From Plesiocystis pacifica SIR-1 (GTDB lineage Bacteria; Myxococcota_A; Polyangia; Nannocystales; Nannocystaceae), in contig NZ_ABCS01000018.1 of the NCBI RefSeq assembly GCF_000170895.1, forward strand, positions 62,001 through 126,000: a DNA stretch of 64,000 nt. Direction: 5' to 3'. A program made the translations under genes and the position numbers. Of the stretch, positions 58,015-64,000 are shown piece by piece (the first letter of the stretch is position 1; each line of letters begins with the position of its first letter). Under the pieces are notes generated by a model. That model searched no databases. It was given only the letters and a program-made list of their open reading frames with translations, and was not told the DNA's origin.

Positions 58015-59262
58015 TCAGGCTCCCTCGGCGTAGTAGGGGATCTGGTAGAAGGCGATGCGGCCCATGATGTAGGTCGCCGCGTAGCGGATCTGCGTGGTCA
58101 CGACCTCGTCGAAGACCTCGCTGCGGAACACCGGCAACACCGGGTCGAGCTCGAGCAAGGCCTCGCGCTCGTTCTCGGTGACCATGGCGACGTTGAGGAC
58201 CGTCAGGAAGGCCGAGGCCTGGTCATTCTTGCCGCGGAAGATCTTGGTCAGCATCGGCATCTTCATGCTGTGTACGATGAAGCCGATCGCTTGTTGGGCG
58301 CGATCGTACTGGGTGACCAGCCTGGCCTCGGGGTTGAGGTAGATGCGCGCGCCCTCTTGAACGACGGGGCCCATGAGCGCGGCCCCGATCTTGGCGACCT
58401 CGTGGAACAGCCCGACGACCTGTCCGCGGCGCTTGGTCTTGTTCTCTTCCTTGATCTGCTGCTCCTCGACCCGAGACTTGCCATCCTGGAGGTCGCGGTA
58501 CTGCTGAAACATCTCCTGCTGCTCGGTGATGCTCTCGCGCATGATCTCGCGGGCGCCCCGGACGAGATCGGGCGCGGCCCCGATCGAGTCCGTCGCCATG
58601 TCGAGCGCCTGCGCGACGTGCCCGAGGAGCGCCTCGTTGGCCTCCGCGAGCCGCTTGATGTGCGCGTCGAGCTGCGAGTCTGCCCGCTGGCGCTCGTACC
58701 ACGGTGACCCACACCCCCGCTCAGCCCGCGGGGAGGACTCGACCCGGGGCTGCCTGGGAGAGACCCGCGGGGGGACGGGCTCGACCCGCGGAGGGGGGAC
58801 CTCGACTCGCGGCGGGCTGACCTCCACTTCACAGTCCTTCCCATCCTCACATCGGTCGATCAGATTGAGTCGCCGGACCAGCGTCAGAATCTGGTCACCC
58901 TCGTCGTCGTAGCCGAACAGCTTGAAGTTGCACCAGTCCCCCTCGGTTCGGGTCGCGGTCCACTTCGCGGCGACCTTCCACAGGTCCTCGACGATGATCG
59001 AGACCTGAAGACGACGCTCTGCCGGATCGATGTCTGGCTCGGGGAGCTCCCAGCGCACGCTCGCCCCTGGGAACTCCGTCGCCCCGCAGGCGAGCGGGTT
59101 GTCCCCGAAGGCATACTCCGCGTCGTCCTCGAGCAGGTCTCGGTAGGTGCCGCCTCCCCGCAGCCACTTGAGCCGCACGAGGGCGAGGTGGTTGTCGTAG
59201 GACTGTAGCCCGTTGACCCATGCCACAGGAATAGTATCCGCATTCTTCTTTTCGTGACCCAT
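58015..59262 (-). CDS. 415-aa protein of unknown function (block E, copy B; intact form of the split gene)
   Basis: The N-terminal domain (AWVNGLQSYDNHLALVRLKW; FKLFGYDDEGDQILTLVRRL) leads to a Pro/Arg/Val repeat linker (VEVPPPRVEPVPPRVSPRQP), a long coiled coil (MFQQYRDLQDGKSRVEEQQI) and a C-terminal helical domain. No signal peptide or membrane span is evident. The ribosome-binding site is CGAGG upstream of ATG 59262. First gene of the leftward operon, divergent from the repeat region. Its intact state shows what the IS3-interrupted copy A gene encoded. Confidence 0.88.
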   Translation of the reverse strand: MGHEKKNADTIPVAWVNGLQSYDNHLALVRLKWLRGGGTYRDLLEDDAEYAFGDNPLACGATEFPGASVRWELPEPDIDPAERRLQVSIIVEDLWKVAAKWTATRTEGDWCNFKLFGYDDEGDQILTLVRRLNLIDRCEDGKDCEVEVSPPRVEVPPPRVEPVPPRVSPRQPRVESSPRAERGCGSPWYERQRADSQLDAHIKRLAEANEALLGHVAQALDMATDSIGAAPDLVRGAREIMRESITEQQEMFQQYRDLQDGKSRVEEQQIKEENKTKRRGQVVGLFHEVAKIGAALMGPVVQEGARIYLNPEARLVTQYDRAQQAIGFIVHSMKMPMLTKIFRGKNDQASAFLTVLNVAMVTENEREALLELDPVLPVFRSEVFDEVVTTQIRYAATYIMGRIAFYQIPYYAEGA

Positions 59263-59385
59263 GCATCTGCCTCGGCGCTGTTCCTAATTCCGACAGCAGT
59301 CGCGCGCAAGAAAATTGTTGGAGTGCGCTCATGCCACACCCTCGCAGAGATGCGGCCTGGGCTGACGGTCTAGGGCACCTTCGGC

Positions 59386-59545
59386 GCGCAGTTGATACGC
59401 GATTGGTAGGCCGTTGGTACGCGATTGATACGCGGTTGGTAGGCCGTTGATGCAGCGGAAGCGCGATTTAGTACGCGATTGGTAGGCCGTTGATACAGCG
59501 GAAGCGCGATTTAGTACGCGATTGGTAGACCGTTGACAGGCCCTT
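59386..59545 (+). repeat. Iteron-like tandem repeats in the divergent intergenic region of block E, copy B
   Basis: A 43-bp period is clear: GTTGATgCAGCGGAAGCGCG at 59446, GTTGATaCAGCGGAAGCGCG at 59489, and a partial unit at 59532. Each includes TACGCGATTGGTAGGCCG, and further degenerate copies of that element lie at 59395-59445. The 472-bp gap (59263-59734) has no supportable gene. The right part has an AT-rich stretch (TATATACTGATTTAAATTGA) at about 59671-59690, a possible melting site or promoter. Confidence 0.8.
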
Positions 59546-59734
59546 GAAGCACGCTCGTCCCCGCCGCGGCTAGAGCGCGTTCTCAAGCGCCTCAAACGCG
59601 AGTGAGTGGCTCGCTTGGCGCCGACTCGGTGTGCCCCAAATGACCCCACATGGTCGACTGAGGACTTTCATATATACTGATTTAAATTGATTTAAATTCT
59701 CGACGAATGGCCAGAGTCGAGTCAGGCTCCGTTC

Positions 59735-60157
59735 ATGTTTGAGCAGCTCCCGCAGAACACAGACACCAAGGCGCTGGCGAGGCTCGACGAAGACCTCGCG
59801 CGCCACGAGGCCGAGCGCGCCGTCGTTCTCCAAGAGAAGCTCGAGGCCTCGGAGTTCGGCCGGCGGTGCCGCCACGAGTGGGCCGCCGAGCAGCGCCGAC
59901 AGAAGACCGAGCACGTCATCATCGAGGTCCTCGAGGTCGGACTCTCGCCGGGGGCGGGTGCGCTCGCAGCGTGGCGCACCAAGGGGGGCTTCCCCGTGGG
60001 TGCTGTCGTCAACGGCGTCGTCGGGACCGGGGCGAAGGCCTTGAGCCTGCTCGGCCCGGAGAACAGCGTCGCGCGCGTCGCCGGCAACGCGGGGAAGGTG
60101 CTGCTCCACAACCAGATCGCCATCACCACCTACGACCTGATCCGAAAGGACGGATGA
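59735..60157 (+). CDS. Helical protein of unknown function (block E, copy B, first rightward gene)
   Basis: 140 aa. A charged coiled-coil-like N-terminal half (ARLDEDLARHEAERAVVLQE) is followed by a Gly/Ala-rich half ending GKVLLHNQIAITTYDLIRKD, as in the copy A paralogue at 10757. No family is recognised. The stop overlaps the next ATG (ATGA). It starts a rightward operon of at least nine genes. Confidence 0.78.
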   Translation: MFEQLPQNTDTKALARLDEDLARHEAERAVVLQEKLEASEFGRRCRHEWAAEQRRQKTEHVIIEVLEVGLSPGAGALAAWRTKGGFPVGAVVNGVVGTGAKALSLLGPENSVARVAGNAGKVLLHNQIAITTYDLIRKDG

Positions 60158-60396
60158 CCATGACCAAGACCGCCGCCAAACCCTCGGAGCAGCGCACGCT
60201 CCAACGACGCCAGGCCAAGCAGCAGGGCCGCACCCGTCGCGCGGAGCTGATGCTCGACAAGCAGGCCAAGGACAAGGCCCGCCAGGACCACCTCGACGGC
60301 CGCCAGACCCAGCTCGAGGCCCGCGTGGTCGAGCTCGAGGGGCTCGTCGCCGGGCTCAACGAGCGCGTGCAGACGATCGAACGAGACCTGACCTGA
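60154..60396 (+). CDS. Small basic coiled-coil protein (block E, copy B only)
   Basis: 80 aa. Rich in Lys, Arg and Gln (QRRQAKQQGRTRRAELMLDK), ending in a heptad coiled coil (LEARVVELEGLVAGLNERVQ). No counterpart exists in copy A, where the flanking genes are only 3 bp apart, so it was lost there or gained here. The ATG at 60154 overlaps the previous stop. Possibly a nucleic-acid-binding or scaffold protein; inference only. Confidence 0.7.
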   Translation: MTMTKTAAKPSEQRTLQRRQAKQQGRTRRAELMLDKQAKDKARQDHLDGRQTQLEARVVELEGLVAGLNERVQTIERDLT

Positions 60397-60440
60397 CAAC
60401 CCAAATCCAGAGCTAGCCACACCCAAGCAACGACAAAACC

Positions 60441-61043
60441 ATGTTCAACTCCAATCTCAATAGCCTGCTCCCGTGCGCTGCACCGGGAGCTCCATACGGG
60501 CTCGAGGCTGCCCAGCAAGCGATGAAGCAGGACATTGCATGTCCCAGCGAATTCGCCTTTGGCTGCCTCGTGCCCTTCGAGGTCGAGGTGCCGGTGCCCG
60601 CCGGTGGCCGGGTCCGACATGAGGTCAAACCCTACGAGCGCCTCATGCCGGTCGCCATGGTCGCCTACCTGTCGGGTCCGGACATTCGGATCGAGGCCAT
60701 CTCGCGCCGAGACGACCGCGACGCGGGCATGACCGGTACCGGCATCACCACGACGCGCGACCCCGACACCTTCGACTGGGAGGCCCTCAAGACCCCCTTC
60801 AACCCTTTCCCGCCGGATATCGGGCCCGTCGACAGCTCCAAGGGCTTCACGATCGAGGTCTCGAACCTGACGGGGTCGGACAGCCAGATGTTCCAGGCGA
60901 CCTTCTTCGGGGCGATCGGCGGCTACGCGGGTCTGCGCTACCTCAAGGAGCACATCGGCCTGTCGGACAAGCTCTACGGTCTGCTGAGCAACTGGCTCAG
61001 TGAGTCGGGCATCAACCCGACGAGCAGCGGCAAGAAGGGATGA
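60441..61043 (+). CDS. Protein of unknown function matching the N-terminal part of the copy A fusion (block E, copy B)
   Basis: 200 aa. An N-terminal compact region (PSEFAFGCLVPFEVEVPVPA; EVKPYERLMPVAMVAYLSGP) is followed by SSKGFTIEVSNLTGSDSQMF. This aligns with GKGFEITVSNRGCGDQRFEA in the 305-aa copy A protein. A C-terminal helical tail comes last. No family is recognised. The stop overlaps the start of the next gene. Confidence 0.7.
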   Translation: MFNSNLNSLLPCAAPGAPYGLEAAQQAMKQDIACPSEFAFGCLVPFEVEVPVPAGGRVRHEVKPYERLMPVAMVAYLSGPDIRIEAISRRDDRDAGMTGTGITTTRDPDTFDWEALKTPFNPFPPDIGPVDSSKGFTIEVSNLTGSDSQMFQATFFGAIGGYAGLRYLKEHIGLSDKLYGLLSNWLSESGINPTSSGKKG

Positions 61044-61453
61044 TCCGGTTCCCGACAGAGCTCGTGGGCGAGGAGCTCGCCCGCGAGGCGTCGGTGTTCT
61101 TCACCGAGGCGCTGGCGAAGCTCAACGCTCGCCAGTTTCGGCGCGCGGTAGGGGAAGACCTTCCCTGCTGCGCGCGCTGTGCCGGCTGCTCCCTCGATGA
61201 GGGAGCGGCCCTTCAAGATGCCCGGCGGCTGCTCGAGACCCGCGCCGGGCATCCGGTGAGCGTCGTGGCCTACTCGATGGGCAAGGAGCTGGCGGCCGGT
61301 CGGGCGTGCCGGCCCGTGCTGATCGACGGCCAGCGCCTGGCCTACCAGGTCGAGGACGGCGAGGTGCTCGATCCGGTCTCGAAGTTCAACACTGAGGAGA
61401 GCTGTTGCTGTGGACAACACGACGACGATGACGACGGGCGCGCTCGAGGCTGA
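61040..61453 (+). CDS. Cys-containing domain protein matching the C-terminal part of the copy A fusion (block E, copy B)
   Basis: 137 aa. Aligns with about residues 165-300 of the 11228-12145 product: DLPCCARCAGCSLDEGAALQ, SVVAYSMGKELAAG, LIDGQRLAYQVEDGEVLDPV. It ends with CCCGQHDDDDDG. The conserved CC-x-RC cluster and a late Asp suggest a metal site or redox centre. No family is recognised. It overlaps the next gene by 44 bp. Confidence 0.72.
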   Translation: MIRFPTELVGEELAREASVFFTEALAKLNARQFRRAVGEDLPCCARCAGCSLDEGAALQDARRLLETRAGHPVSVVAYSMGKELAAGRACRPVLIDGQRLAYQVEDGEVLDPVSKFNTEESCCCGQHDDDDDGRARG

Positions 61454-62099
61454 GGACTCTCAGTCGGCGCAGACTTTGACGGACGCGCAGGCGCCCTACC
61501 CCGATGAGCGCGAGGGCTTGACCCCTGGGCAAAAAGTCGGGATCGGGCTGGGCGCGACCGCGGCGCTGGGACTCGCGGGCTTTGGGCTCTACAAGCTCGG
61601 GCAGCGCAACGGGTGGTGGATGCCGGACTCGCCCCTCGTGATCGATGACGAGACGACGCCCGGAGGGGGCGGGACGACGCCGAAGCCCAAGCCCAGCGGC
61701 GGCGGGAGCTCGGGGACCGGGCGTGCCCGCGGTAAGCCCCCGAACATCAGCCTCGACCCCGAGGGCTACAACACGATCCTGTGGCCGCGGCCGGGGCCGA
61801 TCCGGATGGCCATGCTCAGCCAGGGCTACAAGGTCGAGGTCAACGACGACCCCCTCAACCCGCACCCGCAGGTCACTCGCTTTCAACGTGACTGGAACGC
61901 GGTGATCCGCGGGCTCGAGTCCAAGAAGGTCCGCCTCCCTGTGGAGGTCAAGAAGTCGAGCCTGCTCCGGCACTACCGCGGAATTCTCCAGGTCGACGGT
62001 ATCGCCGGGAAGAACACGCTCAACGCCCTCGAGGTGATGCTGACCAACTACACCGACAACGGGATCCGTTGGTCGACGCTGACGGAGCAGACCCGATGA
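61410..62099 (+). CDS. Single-span protein with peptidoglycan-binding-like C-terminus (block E, copy B)
   Basis: 229 aa, GTG start. Span GQKVGIGLGATAALGLAGFG, Gly/Pro linker, then PPNISLDPEGYNTILWPRPG and a C-terminal domain with VTRFQRDWNAVIRGLESKKV, HYRGILQVDGIAGKNTLNAL: a PG_binding_1-like helix pair. It is the intact form of the frameshifted copy A gene. ATGA overlap with the next gene. It probably tethers the assembly to peptidoglycan. Confidence 0.78.
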   Translation: MDNTTTMTTGALEAEDSQSAQTLTDAQAPYPDEREGLTPGQKVGIGLGATAALGLAGFGLYKLGQRNGWWMPDSPLVIDDETTPGGGGTTPKPKPSGGGSSGTGRARGKPPNISLDPEGYNTILWPRPGPIRMAMLSQGYKVEVNDDPLNPHPQVTRFQRDWNAVIRGLESKKVRLPVEVKKSSLLRHYRGILQVDGIAGKNTLNALEVMLTNYTDNGIRWSTLTEQTR

Positions 62100-62308
62100 C
62101 GCCGCATCAGATGCTCCGCGAGTTGGGCTACCTGACCTCCGCCGCGGGGATCAGCGAGTTCCAGCGCGACTACAACCGGATCGGCAGCGTGCCGCTGGTG
62201 GTCTCGGGGGAGGTCGACCAGGACACCGCCCTCGCCCTGGCCTTTGCTTACGAGGCCCGGGCGGCCTTCTCGTCGCTGCGCGGACGCAGGAGCGACAGCC
62301 ATGCCTGA
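62096..62308 (+). CDS. Small peptidoglycan-binding-like protein (block E, copy B)
   Basis: 70 aa. MLRELGYLTSAAGISEFQRD, then VSGEVDQDTALALAFAYEAR fits a short PG_binding_1 domain. Paralogue of 12850-13062. The in-frame start at 62069 is rejected because 62096 overlaps the previous stop exactly as in copy A. It overlaps the next gene by 8 bp. Confidence 0.75.
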   Translation: MTPHQMLRELGYLTSAAGISEFQRDYNRIGSVPLVVSGEVDQDTALALAFAYEARAAFSSLRGRRSDSHA

Positions 62309-63170
62309 TTTGAAGCTGGCGTTCATAAAGCCCGAGGCCCTCGAGGTCATCGAGGCCGAGGTCGTCGGGAAGTTCGAGGCCGCGGTGGAGGTCGATGGCC
62401 TCTCCCAGCCGGGCTTCGACATGGGCGAGGAGCCGAGCCCTCCGCACGTCTTCGACGTGGAGCCGATCCTCGCGGCGAGCCCGATCGACATGGACCCCGG
62501 GAGCCCGCCGCCGCTGGTGGTGCAGCCGCACTACACCCAGGTCCTCGATGAGATCTGGCCGGAGTTCGACGCGCGGGAGGACCGGACGGCCGCGCGGCTG
62601 CAGGCGCTGCTCGATGAGGTCAAGGACGAGGCGCAGCGGGTGCACCTGCTCGCGCAGTCGGTGTGGGAGAAGCTTCCCAGCTACAAGGTCCCGGATTCGG
62701 AGCGGAAGCGCTACCAGGCCGAGTTCTTGTCCTACCTCAAGCGGCTGCGGTCCTACGGGGACACGCTGCGCGAGCTCGAGCCCGAGGACACGGCGACGGA
62801 GACCGTCTACGTGGGGCTGGTGCGGCGGCGCGAGTCGGCGGGGCCGGTGCCGGACGCGATCATGCATATGTACTTCGCGCAGCAGCTGGGCATCTTGTCC
62901 GACCACGCCGAGGACATGGGCGAGGGCTTCGTGGGGCGCTTCATGGATGGGCTGGCCCAGACCGGGGAGGCGATCGACGACGCGCGCGAGGACCTCGATG
63001 AGACCAAGAAGATGGCCGAGGAGCGCTTTGACCAGCTGTTCACGGAGCTCGGCGAGGCCGCCAAGCGTGGGCTGCTGTGGGGCGGGGTCATCCTCGGGGC
63101 GGGGCTGCTGATCGGCGGGACGATCGCCATCGCGCGCGTGGCCAACCGGAGGGAGCCCGATGAGGTCTGA
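62301..63170 (+). CDS. Helical protein with C-terminal membrane anchor (block E, copy B)
   Basis: 289 aa. A variable acidic N-terminus is followed by the conserved helical domain (VLDEIWPEFDAREDRTAARL; VRRRESAGPVPDAIMHMYFA; QQLGILSDHAEDMGEGFVGR), then a coiled-coil-like part and a span (LLWGGVILGAGLLIGGTIAI). Paralogue of 13062-13940. It overlaps the transglycosylase-like gene by 11 bp. Function unknown. Confidence 0.85.
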   Translation: MPDLKLAFIKPEALEVIEAEVVGKFEAAVEVDGLSQPGFDMGEEPSPPHVFDVEPILAASPIDMDPGSPPPLVVQPHYTQVLDEIWPEFDAREDRTAARLQALLDEVKDEAQRVHLLAQSVWEKLPSYKVPDSERKRYQAEFLSYLKRLRSYGDTLRELEPEDTATETVYVGLVRRRESAGPVPDAIMHMYFAQQLGILSDHAEDMGEGFVGRFMDGLAQTGEAIDDAREDLDETKKMAEERFDQLFTELGEAAKRGLLWGGVILGAGLLIGGTIAIARVANRREPDEV

Positions 63171-63906
63171 ACCAGCGGTCCCGACTTGGGCCTGGTACGC
63201 GCTTGGGGGCGTGGCTGCGGTGACGGTGGTCGGTGCTGCCATCTACTCGGCGCGCAAGCCCAGCTTCGATCGCATGATCCGACGGACCGGAGCACCGCCC
63301 GAGATGGTGCTCCTTGGAAAGCTGCAGCGCTTCACCGAGAGCCGCGGCAACCCGCGCACCGGCCTGGGGCAGCCGGAGCTGTTCCCGGACTTCGCCGAGC
63401 CCCGCAACGCCTCGCGGGCGGCGCAGGTCGCCGAGTCCAAGGCGGCCGGTATCGGCTACGACCGCAACGCGGCCGCCTACAGCCAGTCACCCTACCCCCG
63501 GGAGATGTGGGTGTTTGGCAGCGGCGGTCCCTACGGGATGCTGCCGAGCTCCGCGCTGGCCCCGTGGCGCGGGACCGAAGCCCTGCGTCGCGGGAAGGTC
63601 ACGCCCTACGATGTCTTCAACCCGTGGCGTGCGACGGTCTTCTTCGTCGACTACGCCCACCGCTTGGTCAACCGCGCCGAGTTCCGCGAACTCCCGCCCG
63701 CGCACCGAACCCTCCTCGCCCTCAAACGGGGCATGGCCTCGCCCGGGCTGATCGGCGACTACAACGAGGCCAAGGCGCGCTCGAGGACGACGCGGCACAA
63801 CACCGAGAAGGCCGCCCGCGAGCTCGGGCTCGATCTTTCGGTGCTCGACACGCCGATCCCCCTCGACTGGCCGCGCTATCCCGGCGCTGCGGAGCTCGTG
63901 CCGTGA
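63160..63906 (+). CDS. Membrane-anchored lytic-transglycosylase-like protein (block E, copy B)
   Basis: 248 aa. An N-terminal span (WYALGGVAAVTVVGAAIYSA) leads to a domain with the candidate catalytic Glu in QRFTESRGNPRTGLGQ, FGSGGPYGMLPSSALAPWRG and DVFNPWRATVFFVDYAHRLV. Paralogue of 13937-14680. The conserved ESRGN with GLG, GMLP and N-P-W-x-A positions fits an SLT-like glycosidase fold. It would open the peptidoglycan mesh for the assembly. Coupled to the next gene by GTGA. Confidence 0.7.
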   Translation: MRSEPAVPTWAWYALGGVAAVTVVGAAIYSARKPSFDRMIRRTGAPPEMVLLGKLQRFTESRGNPRTGLGQPELFPDFAEPRNASRAAQVAESKAAGIGYDRNAAAYSQSPYPREMWVFGSGGPYGMLPSSALAPWRGTEALRRGKVTPYDVFNPWRATVFFVDYAHRLVNRAEFRELPPAHRTLLALKRGMASPGLIGDYNEAKARSRTTRHNTEKAARELGLDLSVLDTPIPLDWPRYPGAAELVP

Positions 63907-64000
63907 TCTGCCGGTCGGTGATCCGCCGCTTCGACGGGGACGACGGCCCGAGCTTCCACGCCGCCGTCCTCCCTCGAGACGCGAGCGCGCTGCGCTTCGT
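63903..64000 (+). CDS. Start of a further block E gene (runs out of the window)
   Basis: The GTG at 63903 overlaps the previous stop (GTGA) and 32 complete codons are visible, including VIRRFDGDDGPSFHAAVLPR. The frame stays open to the edge. It does not resemble the start of the 14711-15589 gene that follows in copy A, so the two copies may diverge here. Confidence 0.55.
   Translation, partial: MICRSVIRRFDGDDGPSFHAAVLPRDASALRF

Noticed and set aside
59386..59545. CRISPR array
   Set aside because: Units are directly adjacent with no unique spacers, the period is constant only over two to three copies, and no cas genes are present.

Overview
The window looks like chromosomal DNA of a high-GC myxobacterium, probably of the Nannocystis/Plesiocystis type. 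This is inferred from transmembrane Ser/Thr kinases with an HGD catalytic loop, many ECF-type sigma factors, large secreted RHS proteins and strong third-position G/C bias. No 16S rRNA or other taxonomic marker is present.

Most of the window consists of two gene blocks that each occur twice. Block R (regulatory) holds a Cys-rich exported protein, a transmembrane kinase, a small ECF-like sigma factor, an XRE regulator and a winged-helix-like protein. It lies at 2099-5613 and again, inverted, at 48395-51975. Block E (envelope) is a divergent cluster of mostly unrecognised proteins. Two genes read left (a 655/657-aa C-terminally anchored protein and a 390/415-aa protein) and a tightly coupled operon reads right (helical protein, Cys-rich domain protein, two peptidoglycan-binding-like proteins, two single-span membrane proteins, one of them lytic-transglycosylase-like). 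It lies at 5657-14680 and again at 56039-64000, where it runs off the window. Copy A is damaged: an IS3 element splits one gene and another has a one-base frameshift. Copy B is intact as far as it can be seen.

Copy A continues into a 292-aa membrane protein, a 1332-aa N6-methyltransferase-like protein with a histone-H1-like Lys/Ala tail, a PGRP-type amidase, an excisionase and a tyrosine integrase. It ends at a perfect 34-bp palindrome and a fragment resembling a tRNA/tmRNA 3' end. This makes copy A look like an integrated mobile element, possibly viral, although no capsid, portal, terminase or packaging ATPase was recognised.

The middle of the window is a defence and conflict zone. It contains a 2254-aa membrane NTPase of KAP-like layout (21949-28713), an ISL3 insertion with an 8-bp target duplication, and an AT-richer restriction-type operon (HNH nuclease with a frameshift, C5 cytosine methyltransferase, GHKL/MORC-like ATPase, Z1 protein; 30730-36517). 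Next come an orphan AHH toxin remnant, an immunity-like gene and a 2412-aa RHS-Hint-AHH toxin (37092-44884). An XRE regulator and an inactive/active pair of M16 peptidases (45022-48077) lead into the second block R.

About nine genes have a TAnnnT-like hexamer 6 or 7 nt before the start codon and no usable ribosome-binding site, which suggests leaderless transcripts.
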